Shown piece after piece: positions 7,120-12,947 of a DNA stretch of 16,678 nt. Location: positions 1 to 16,678 of the forward strand of contig DAOTTI010000213.1 of assembly GCA_034437795.1 (NCBI GenBank). Direction: 5' to 3'. The position numbers were made by a program, and so were the translations under genes. The notes under the pieces were generated by a model. The model worked only from the letters and a program-made list of their open reading frames with translations. It did not search any database and was not told the DNA's origin. Each line of letters begins with the position of its first letter. Position 1 is the first letter of the stretch. This DNA comes from DAOTTI01 sp034437795. Its GTDB lineage: Bacteria > Chloroflexota > UBA11872 > UBA12225.

Positions 7120-7944
7120 TCACTCGGGTCCTGATCGCGCGGGCCCTGGTCCCAGCGCATCACGCACCAGGCGCACGGCGTGGTCGATGAGCTGGGTTGC
7201 TGGTGGCGTCCACACGTCCGCGAGTAGCTCGGCAGTGGCGACGTAGAACCAGAGCCCGGCGATCACGCGCTCGCGGAGCGCCGGTGGGGCGTCCGACCCG
7301 CCGCCGGTAACGCCGAAGACGCGCCGGCGCAGGCGGGCCCACTCAGTCTGGGGGCCGATGACCTGCTCGGCCCGCTGGAACCAATCGCCGCTCCATTGCT
7401 CCCCACCCGGCGGCGCCACCAGCGGTACGCCCCGCTGCACGTCCACCAGCCGGTTGAGGCCCCAGCTCAGCCCGAACTCGGCATCGAGCAGCCGGCCGAC
7501 GTCCCCGCTGCGCAGACCGGCCAGCCCCTTGTGAACCTCCTCCACCCAGCCCACCATCGCCCCGTTAGCGAAGGCGTTCGCCCGCGCCTGCATGGCTTGG
7601 TCCCAGACGAAGGCGTCTGCCCGCGCCTGCAGGGTGGCGAAGTAGCCATCGTGGTCACGAAGCGGGCGCCCCTGGCGCAGCCCAGGGATGCGGCTCACCG
7701 CTAGCTCGGGCTGGGCGAACCAGGTCTCCACCTCGTCAGGAGAGGCATCGCTCACCACCACCAGCCGCCCATCTACCAGATGGCTCCCGCTGCCGGGCAG
7801 TGACGGCGCAGTTGCGGTGGTGAAGCGCACCAGATCGACGTCACTGAAGGGGTGAGCATCGCCACGCGCGTAGCTGCCCACCAGCACCAGCGCCTTCACC
7901 TCAGGCCGGTCGAAGCGGTAGATGAGATCCTGCCAGTCACTCAT
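7120..7944 (-). CDS. Nucleotidyltransferase domain protein
   Basis: This is a 274-residue protein of the polymerase-beta-like nucleotidyltransferase superfamily, the fold of aminoglycoside and toxin-antitoxin nucleotidyltransferases. The defining motif GSYARGDAHPFSDVDL covers residues 23-38, giving the Gly-Ser and the two metal-binding Asp residues (Asp35, Asp37). A third acidic residue may lie near LVVVSD (about 74-79). The C-terminal two-thirds are probably helical and rich in Ala, Arg and Trp, and I cannot assign a subfamily. Residues QARADAF and QARANAF form a short internal repeat around 106-125. No antitoxin-like HEPN gene is adjacent, so toxin-antitoxin or resistance roles are speculation. 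The ATG at 7944 gives the motif at a normal distance; no strong ribosome-binding site precedes it. Confidence 0.82.
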   Translation of the reverse strand: MSDWQDLIYRFDRPEVKALVLVGSYARGDAHPFSDVDLVRFTTATAPSLPGSGSHLVDGRLVVVSDASPDEVETWFAQPELAVSRIPGLRQGRPLRDHDGYFATLQARADAFVWDQAMQARANAFANGAMVGWVEEVHKGLAGLRSGDVGRLLDAEFGLSWGLNRLVDVQRGVPLVAPPGGEQWSGDWFQRAEQVIGPQTEWARLRRRVFGVTGGGSDAPPALRERVIAGLWFYVATAELLADVWTPPATQLIDHAVRLVRDALGPGPARSGPE

Positions 7945-7974
7945 TGGCTTACAACAGAGATGGCCGCTTGTCTG

Positions 7975-8029
7975 AAGTATTCCCGAGCGGAGCCCTCACC
8001 TTCGTCCAGGGCTCCCGCCGGAGGCGGGA
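7975..8029. repeat. Degenerate member of the GCGGAGCCCTCACC repeat family
   Basis: The gap 7945-8086 contains AGTATTC, GCGGAGCCCTCACC and then a perfect 7-bp hairpin TCCCGCC-GGA-GGCGGGA (8013-8029). The left part matches the element at 12138-12160 (AGTATTC...AGCGGAGCCCTCACC), so both come from one repeat family. Nothing coding is seen in the gap. Confidence 0.55.
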
Positions 8030-8086
8030 CGACCACAGGGGTAGGGAACGGATCGCCTGCCGTGAAGGGTCCGCGCGAGCCGCCGG

Positions 8087-10186
8087 TCACGGCGGACACG
8101 GCTCCAGCAGGATGCTCCCGTGCGCGAGGAGGCGGGCCTGCCAGCGCGGCGGGACCAGAGTGGTGGCGTCGTACTCCTCGACGATCAGCGGGCCGCGCTG
8201 GGGCCGCGCGCCGAGGGCCGCGCGGCTGAGCACGGGGGTGTCCAGCCAGCCGTGGTGGGGGCCGAAGTAGGCTGGCCGCCGGCCGGGGAGCCACGCCTGG
8301 TCGGCCTGGGTGGCGGGGCCGAACGGCAGGTGGCGGGGGCCGTCCGCCTGCCCGCGCGCTACCAGACGCAGGTTCACCAGCTCCACCGGCTCGCCGGGCG
8401 CGCGATGGCCATAGGCCCGCTCATGGGCCTCGCCAAAGGCCTGCTCCAGCGCCGCCACCGTGGACGGGTCGATGGTCTCGCCGCGAAGCAGGGCTAGGGG
8501 CACGGTGAGCTCATAGGACTGTCCGAGATAGCGCAGGTCGGCGGCCCAGCGTAGCTCGACGCGTGGCGGCGGGTACCCTTCAGACGCCAGGGTAGTGAGG
8601 GCCATATCCGACAACTCCGCGGCCAGGGCGCGCAGGGCACTGAGATCGACCTCGTCCAGCCGGTGCAGGTGCGTGCGCAGGAAGTGGTGCTCCACGTCCG
8701 CCGCCAGCAGGCCGAAGGCGCTGAAGAGGCCGGGCGACGGGGGCACGAGGATGCGCGGGATGCCCAGCTCCTGCGCCACGCCGGCGGCGTGCAGCGGGCC
8801 GTTGCCGCCGAACGCCACCAGGGCCGCCATCCGCGGGTCGTGCCCGCGCTCGGCGGAGACGGCCCGCACCGCGCGCACCATGCTGGCCACGGCGATGGTG
8901 TAGGCGCCGAACGCGGCGTCGACCAGGGCGAGCCCGAGCGGCCGCGCCACCTGCTCCTCCAGCGCGCGGTGCGCCGCCGCGGCGTCCAGGCGCAGGGCGC
9001 CGCCCAGCAGCCAGTCGGGGTTGAGGTAGCCCAGCACGACATTGGCATCGGTGAGCGTGGGCGCCGTTCCGCCCGCGCCGTAGCAGGCGGGGCCAGGCGC
9101 CGCGCCTGCGCTCTGCGGCCCAACGCACAGCACGCCCCCGGGATCGACCCACACCAGGCTCCCGCCACCGGCACCGACTTCGACCAGATCCACCGACGGC
9201 AAGCTAAGCAGGTAGCCGCCCCCGCGATTGAGCCGGTTGGCGACGGTGAGGCCGGCGCCGATCTCCGCCTCCGCCGCAAGCGGGACGTGCCCATCCGGCA
9301 CGAACGCCGCCTTGGCCGTGGTTCCGCCCATATCCAGGGTGAGCAGGCGCCGCTCCTGCGCCTGTCGGCCGAGCGCGGCGGCGGCGATCACACCGGCCGC
9401 CGGGCCGGATTCCACCAGGTGCGCCGGCATGCGCCGCGCGGACGCGGTGGTCATGCAGCCGCCGTTGGACTGCATGACCAGGACCGGCGCACGCAGGCCC
9501 AGCGATTCCAGGCCGGCGGCCATGCGCGCCAGGTAGCGCCCGACCGCCGGCCCGAGATAGGCGTTGATGACGGTGGTACTGGTGCGCTCGTACTCCTTGA
9601 TCTGGGGCAGGACCTCGTGGGAGAGCGAGCAGAAGACGCCCGGCGCCAGCTCCCGCAGTAGCGCGCCCAGGCGGGCCTCGTGAACAGGATTGGTATAGGC
9701 GTGCAGCAGGCAGACTGCGATGGCCTCCACGTCGGCCGCAAGGAGCTGCCGAATGGCGGCAATGGCGCTACCTTCGTCCAGCGGGCGCAGCACGGCGCCG
9801 GTGTGATCGAGCCGCTCGTCCACCTCCAGCCGGAGGGCGCGCTCGACCAGCGGCGGCGGCTTCTCCCAGGTGAGGTCGTAGAGGCGGGGCACGCGCATGC
9901 GCCGGATCTCCAGGATGTCGCGGAAGCCCCGCGTGGTGAGCAGGCCGGTGCGCGCCCCGCGGCGCTCGAGCAGGGTATTGGTCGCCACGGTGGTGCCGTG
10001 CACGATCTCGGCCGCTGCGTGCGGGGGCCGGCCGGCCTGGGCCAGCAGGCGCTGCACGCCGTCGAGCACGGCACGGGCGTAGTCGTCCGGCGTCGACGGC
10101 ACCTTGACGACGGCCACCGCAGCCTGGTCATCCACCAGGGCCAGATCGGTAAACGTGCCGCCGATGTCAATCCCCAGCCGGTACAC
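8087..10186 (-). CDS. hyuA: Hydantoinase/oxoprolinase family protein, HyuA type
   Basis: This is a 699-residue protein of the HyuA family (N-methylhydantoinase A, 5-oxoprolinase, acetone carboxylase beta-like), which uses ATP to open cyclic amides or activate carbonyl substrates. The N-terminal phosphate-binding motif DIGGTFTD (about 7-14) and the second motif LTLDMGGTTAK mark the ASKHA-type ATPase core. VHGTTVATNTLLERRG, YERTSTTVINAYLGP, MQSNGG, AFGGNGPLHA and the C-terminal VEEYDATTLVPP are all typical. The whole domain set appears intact and of normal length. Usually a HyuB gene lies immediately next to it; here neither neighbour is HyuB. Downstream is a repeat-containing gap and the nucleotidyltransferase gene, upstream an epimerase gene more than 250 bp away. 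Substrate cannot be decided. Confidence 0.9.
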   Translation of the reverse strand: MYRLGIDIGGTFTDLALVDDQAAVAVVKVPSTPDDYARAVLDGVQRLLAQAGRPPHAAAEIVHGTTVATNTLLERRGARTGLLTTRGFRDILEIRRMRVPRLYDLTWEKPPPLVERALRLEVDERLDHTGAVLRPLDEGSAIAAIRQLLAADVEAIAVCLLHAYTNPVHEARLGALLRELAPGVFCSLSHEVLPQIKEYERTSTTVINAYLGPAVGRYLARMAAGLESLGLRAPVLVMQSNGGCMTTASARRMPAHLVESGPAAGVIAAAALGRQAQERRLLTLDMGGTTAKAAFVPDGHVPLAAEAEIGAGLTVANRLNRGGGYLLSLPSVDLVEVGAGGGSLVWVDPGGVLCVGPQSAGAAPGPACYGAGGTAPTLTDANVVLGYLNPDWLLGGALRLDAAAAHRALEEQVARPLGLALVDAAFGAYTIAVASMVRAVRAVSAERGHDPRMAALVAFGGNGPLHAAGVAQELGIPRILVPPSPGLFSAFGLLAADVEHHFLRTHLHRLDEVDLSALRALAAELSDMALTTLASEGYPPPRVELRWAADLRYLGQSYELTVPLALLRGETIDPSTVAALEQAFGEAHERAYGHRAPGEPVELVNLRLVARGQADGPRHLPFGPATQADQAWLPGRRPAYFGPHHGWLDTPVLSRAALGARPQRGPLIVEEYDATTLVPPRWQARLLAHGSILLEPCPP

Positions 10187-10357
10187 GGCAACTATCTCGA
10201 ACCCGTCCAGCGGGGCCAGCGCAGGCCACGACGGCGGCCGGCGCCCGCAGGGGCACGATCTGCTCGGGTGACGACTCTAGCAGGCGAAGCGCAGCGCTCG
10301 CGAGGGCTGGATGCCGCGGCTGGTCTGGATGCTTCACCGGTGGAGCCATCGCCCTCG

Positions 10358-10384
10358 CCCTCTCCCATACCCATTAGCAGAAGG
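10358..10384. repeat. Degraded copy of the CCCTCTCC hairpin repeat
   Basis: GCCCTCGCCCTCTCCCATA is followed by a poor right arm (CCCATTAGCAGAAGG). It lies in the gap 10187-10455 between the HyuA start and the epimerase stop. Apart from this copy I find no supported gene or promoter in that gap. Confidence 0.5.
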
Positions 10385-10455
10385 AAACTCCTGGCTGGCC
10401 GTGAATGGTCCAGGCCAGGGAGCCTGCGGGTTCCAGCCTGGCTTCGGGAGAGCCA

Positions 10456-11211
10456 TCACTGCAGCAGGCGCTGGGCGCGAGGCTGCCAGCCCAGAAGACG
10501 GCGGGCCTTGGAGAGATTGTGCTCCTGCTCGCGCTCGTCGCCGGCAATGAAGATGGCGTCGAAGCGGCCGTGGCCGATCTGCACCGCCTCCAGGGCGCGC
10601 AGGTAGGCGTCGGCCAGGTCCTCCTCATCTGTGACGTAGATCCTGCTGCCGTCGGGGTAGACCCGGGGATGGCGCCGTTCCTCCAGCCACTGCTCGCGCG
10701 TACGCGGCCCCGTGATGCGCAGCGCGATCAGGTTCATGTCGAACCAGCGGGCGAAGTACTGGCAGATCAGCTCGCCGAAGCCCTTGGTCAGACCGTAGAC
10801 GCTGGGCGTATCAAGCGGCACCAGCTCCTCGGCCGGATACCAGTCCCGCCGGCGGTAGTGGACGCTCATCGTGCTGGTGTAGACGCCGCGCTTGATCCCC
10901 AGCTCCTGGGCGGTGAAGAGCAGCAGGTGCAGGCCCTTCGTGTTCACCTCGTAGTTGTCCAGGATGGTGGGAACGTCCTGGCTGGTTACCGATCCTCCTT
11001 GCCCGCGCCTCATCACCAGCCAGATGAAGGTCTCCATGCCGTCCAGCGCGCGGCGCACCGCCTCCGGGTCGGTGACCGATCCCTCCACGTACTCGATGCC
11101 GTCGTGGCGGGGCGGCCGCAGGTCGAGCACGCGGAGGTCGTGGTGCTGGCGCAGATAGGGCACAAGGAACGTTCCAACATGGCCGGACCCTCCGGCCAGC
11201 AGCACTTTCAC
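10456..11211 (-). CDS. NAD(P)-dependent epimerase/dehydratase (extended SDR)
   Basis: This 251-residue protein is an extended short-chain dehydrogenase of the sugar-nucleotide epimerase/dehydratase type. From the GTG at 11211 the Rossmann glycine motif GGSGHVG is at residues 7-13, the catalytic Ser region STMSV at 113-117 and the YxxxK pair at Tyr139 and Lys143 (YGLTK). DLR after the second strand suggests an adenine-ribose binding acid. The protein is shorter than many sugar epimerases (about 310), but such compact members exist. I chose GTG 11211 because GGAGAGGAGAGAG lies just upstream; an in-frame TTG at 11247 would add 12 charged residues. The gene faces away from the CHRD gene, and the 263 bp between them must hold both promoters. 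Substrate unknown. Confidence 0.88.
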   Translation of the reverse strand: MKVLLAGGSGHVGTFLVPYLRQHHDLRVLDLRPPRHDGIEYVEGSVTDPEAVRRALDGMETFIWLVMRRGQGGSVTSQDVPTILDNYEVNTKGLHLLLFTAQELGIKRGVYTSTMSVHYRRRDWYPAEELVPLDTPSVYGLTKGFGELICQYFARWFDMNLIALRITGPRTREQWLEERRHPRVYPDGSRIYVTDEEDLADAYLRALEAVQIGHGRFDAIFIAGDEREQEHNLSKARRLLGWQPRAQRLLQ

Positions 11212-11431
11212 CGTCTCTCTCCTCTCCTTTTCTTCTACCTTCTTCAATTACTGCTGCCACAGCTACTGCTGCGCCTTCCGCTGCACCTGGCAGCATGGGG
11301 GCAGCGGCGTCTGCGGCCGGAACGGTACACGGTGCGTCTGCCTGATGACAAGCGGGCGCCGCGCCAGCGCGCCGGGGGCAGGAACCGTGGCGCGGGGCAA
11401 TCCGCCGCCGGCCCCGGCGTCGTACCGGGTG

Positions 11432-11452
11432 TGAGCGGCGAAGCGCCGCTCA
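11432..11452 (+). promoter_or_regulatory. Hairpin in the leader of the CHRD gene
   Basis: Nine-base arms TGAGCGGCG and CGCCGCTCA with loop AAG end 10 bases before the ribosome-binding site GGGAGGAAG (11462-11470). It could influence mRNA stability or translation of the gene at 11475. No T run follows, so it is probably not a terminator. The rest of the gap 11212-11474 shows no clear -35/-10 pair. Confidence 0.5.
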
Positions 11453-11474
11453 AAACTGGTTGGGAGGAAGTGCT

Positions 11475-11966
11475 ATGCGTGTCCGTGTCTCGGTTGCTGC
11501 TCGCGTCCTGGTGATCGCCGCCCTGCTGGCCACCCTGCTGCCGTTTGCCGCCCCGGCCGCCGCGCAGGAGGGGGCAGCGGCCCCGCCCCTTCTGGTCGCC
11601 TTGCTCACCGGCGCCGCCGAGGTGCCGGGGCCGGGAGATCCGGACGGCGTGGGCGTGGCCGGGATCCTGGGCTTTCCCCGCATCGGCGCCGTCTGCTTCC
11701 GCATCATCGTCCGTAACGTGACCCTACCGGCGACGGGAGCGCACATCCACAGCGGCGCAGCCAGGGTCGCCGGCCCCATCGTCGTGTCACTCACGCCACC
11801 CGACGCCAACGGCACGTCCGCCGGCTGCGTGACGGGGGTCGATCCGGCGCTGGTGAGCCAGATCTTGATGCACCCCGACCAGTACTACGTGAACGTGCAC
11901 ACCTCAGACTTCCCGGCGGGAGCCATCCGCGGGCAGTTGATGCGCCTGCCGATGCCGACGGCCTAA
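11475..11966 (+). CDS. Secreted CHRD domain protein
   Basis: This is a 163-residue exported protein with a single CHRD domain, a beta-rich module named from chordin and found in many bacterial secreted proteins; its bacterial role is unknown. Residues 1-30 form a signal peptide with an Arg-containing start, a long hydrophobic core and a likely cleavage after Ala30 (PAAA-QE). The CHRD features are the LTGAAEVPGPGDPDG segment (44-58), AHIHSG (89-94) and the closing YYVNVHTSDFPAGAIRGQL (138-156). The mature part contains two Cys (Cys74, Cys118) that might form a disulfide. The ATG at 11475 is chosen because GGGAGGAAG is four bases upstream; an earlier TTG at 11460 is less likely. It is monocistronic: a hairpin follows the stop. 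Confidence 0.9.
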   Translation: MRVRVSVAARVLVIAALLATLLPFAAPAAAQEGAAAPPLLVALLTGAAEVPGPGDPDGVGVAGILGFPRIGAVCFRIIVRNVTLPATGAHIHSGAARVAGPIVVSLTPPDANGTSAGCVTGVDPALVSQILMHPDQYYVNVHTSDFPAGAIRGQLMRLPMPTA

Positions 11967-11989
11967 TCGACGGCCTAATGCAGTACCAA

Positions 11990-12017
11990 GCGAGGCGCCG
12001 CTGTGGCGGCGCCTCGC
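11990..12017 (+). terminator. Perfect 12-bp GC hairpin after the CHRD gene
   Basis: Arms GCGAGGCGCCGC (11990-12001) and GCGGCGCCTCGC (12006-12017) enclose TGTG, starting 23 bases after the stop. There is no T run, so it is an intrinsic-terminator-like or transcript-end hairpin rather than a classical terminator. Confidence 0.55.
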
Positions 12018-12027
12018 CGCTACATGA

Positions 12028-12087
12028 GCGGCCGGAAGTCCTTTGACACGTCGCCAGGAGCGGAAGCGTCAAGCGACTTCTGGCCGC
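12028..12087. repeat. Long imperfect inverted repeat (hairpin of about 19 bp)
   Basis: GCGGCCGGAAGTC (12028-12040) pairs with GACTTCTGGCCGC (12075-12087) with a single G-T type mismatch. Inside, TTTGAC (12042-12047) pairs with GTCAAG (12068-12073), leaving a 20-nt loop. It sits 10 bases after the previous hairpin. It may be a structured RNA, a repeat relic or a bidirectional terminator. Confidence 0.6.
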
Positions 12088-12137
12088 CCGCCGAAGCCGG
12101 TGAACCGCCAGGCGCCACAGGAGCTGCGTAGCCTGGA

Positions 12138-12262
12138 GTATTCACCAGCGGAGCCCTCACCCTAGCCCTCTCCGAAAGGGAGACGGGGCTCGCCCAGTAG
12201 GGAGTGGCGAGGAGCGAGGAGCGAGCCCTCACCACGGCTCTCACCGAGAGGGAGAGGGAATT
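12138..12262. repeat. Two neighbouring CCCTCTCC-type repeat copies
   Basis: The first copy has AGTATTC, GCGGAGCCCTCACC and CCCTCTCC-GAAA-GGGAGA up to about 12187. The second, from about 12222, has GAGCCCTCACC and CTCTCACCGAGAGGGAGAGGG-like sequence in two parts. Both share the same orientation and belong to the family also present near 3880, 3945, 7990, 10365, 14590 and 14650. Confidence 0.65.
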
Positions 12263-12518
12263 GATGGCCGCCGACGAAGGATCCGGCCGAGGCGCCGCCC
12301 GCGCGACGGAGGCGTAGCGCGGCCAGGATGAGCCCCGCGAGGGCGGTGGCCGCCAGGCCGGCGGCCGACAGGCAGCACCCGCCGCGGAGCGCGCGTCGCA
12401 ACAGCCGCCGCCCCGGGCGGCGCAGCCACCAGCGCCAGGGCCGCAGGGGCCGACCCAGGGGGCGGCGGATGAAGATACGCCCGGCCAGCTGTGGCGCGGG
12501 CGCGGCGGGCATTACCAT
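12162..12518 (-). CDS. Doubtful small membrane protein ORF running into repeat
   Basis: I do not recognise this 118-codon ORF. It begins at ATG 12518 after GGGAGGGA nine or so bases upstream. The first half is Arg/Pro/Trp-rich, followed by one hydrophobic stretch (CCLSAAGLAATALAGLILAAL, about residues 48-68) that could span a membrane. From about residue 85 the sequence is simply a translation of the CCCTCTCC repeat copies at 12138-12262 (FPLPLGESRGEGSL), so the natural C-terminus, if there was one, has been replaced. GC-rich DNA produces such ORFs by chance. It could be a real small gene with a repeat inserted at its 3' end, or nothing. Confidence 0.3.
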   Translation of the reverse strand: MVMPAAPAPQLAGRIFIRRPLGRPLRPWRWWLRRPGRRLLRRALRGGCCLSAAGLAATALAGLILAALRLRRAGGASAGSFVGGHQFPLPLGESRGEGSLLAPRHSLLGEPRLPFGEG

Positions 12519-12582
12519 GTCGCGGGGTCCCTCCCTTCGTGCTGTCCGGCGCTCTGTCGCCGGCCCCGAGCCGTCGATTCAC

Positions 12583-12668
12583 GTCTGCGGGCCGAGCGCG
12601 TCTCCATCTCCGATCGTCTGCCCCAGCCAACCCGTCTGCATCATCAATCCAGGTCTGCGGGCCGAGCG
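12583..12668. repeat. Pair of 16-bp direct repeats
   Basis: GTCTGCGGGCCGAGCG occurs at 12583-12598 and 12653-12668, 70 bp apart, and each copy is followed within about 8 bases by CTCCATCT. The sequence between them is low in recognised features. This lies in the long gap between the CHRD and HD-GYP genes and is not inside any supported gene. Confidence 0.6.
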
Positions 12669-12740
12669 TTCGCCTCCATCTGCCACCACAGGCGCCGCGG
12701 ATGCGGTGTCGCGGCTGCGCCGCTTAGACCCACCACTGCT

Positions 12741-12780
12741 CATGGCGCGCTGTTGCCGCCCTTTCAGTGAGCGCGCCATG
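12741..12780. repeat. Perfect 10-bp inverted repeat
   Basis: CATGGCGCGC (12741-12750) and GCGCGCCATG (12771-12780) are exact reverse complements around 20 nt. The right arm continues into the 10-bp direct repeats that follow. Confidence 0.65.
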
Positions 12781-12804
12781 TATTGCCATGTATCGCCGTG
12801 TCTG
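12775..12804. repeat. Three 10-bp direct repeats (GCCATGTAT type)
   Basis: GCCATGTATT, GCCATGTATC and the weaker GCCGTGTCTG follow one another without spacing. A 10-base period places them on the same face of the helix, as iterons or regulator half-sites often are. They lie about 145 bp upstream of the HD-GYP start. Confidence 0.55.
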
Positions 12805-12828
12805 AGCACTCACCTGCGAATGAGTATT

Positions 12829-12876
12829 AGGTGCCAGCACCCATTGGCGCTCACGCAAGTTCAGGTGCCAGCACCC
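12829..12876 (+). promoter_or_regulatory. Twin palindromes GGTGCCAGCACC upstream of the HD-GYP gene
   Basis: AGGTGCCAGCACCC occurs at 12829-12842 and 12863-12876, 34 bp from start to start. Each core (GGTGC-CA-GCACC) is a perfect palindrome. They could be operator sites or short hairpins of a repeat family. A TATTGT at 12900-12905 might be a -10 box, but no -35 partner is visible, so the promoter itself is unproven. Confidence 0.45.
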
Positions 12877-12947
12877 TCGCGCGTTCCCGCCCGCAGCGCT
12901 ATTGTAGGGGGCGGTAGGGGGCAATTCAGCGCTACGGTCGATATCCC

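Noticed and set aside
8663..9661. A 332-codon plus-strand ORF inside the HyuA region
   Set aside because: Antisense to HyuA, rich in Arg/His/Gln as expected from GC-rich third positions, and without motifs.
10405..11514. A 369-codon plus-strand ORF opposite the epimerase gene
   Set aside because: It is the antisense reading of a gene with intact GGSGHVG and YxxxK motifs; its own translation has no recognisable domain and its 3' end overlaps the CHRD start.
12043..12071. TTGACA at 12043 as a -35 box
   Set aside because: No TATAAT-like hexamer at 16-18 bases downstream, and the TTGAC bases are part of the long inverted repeat.
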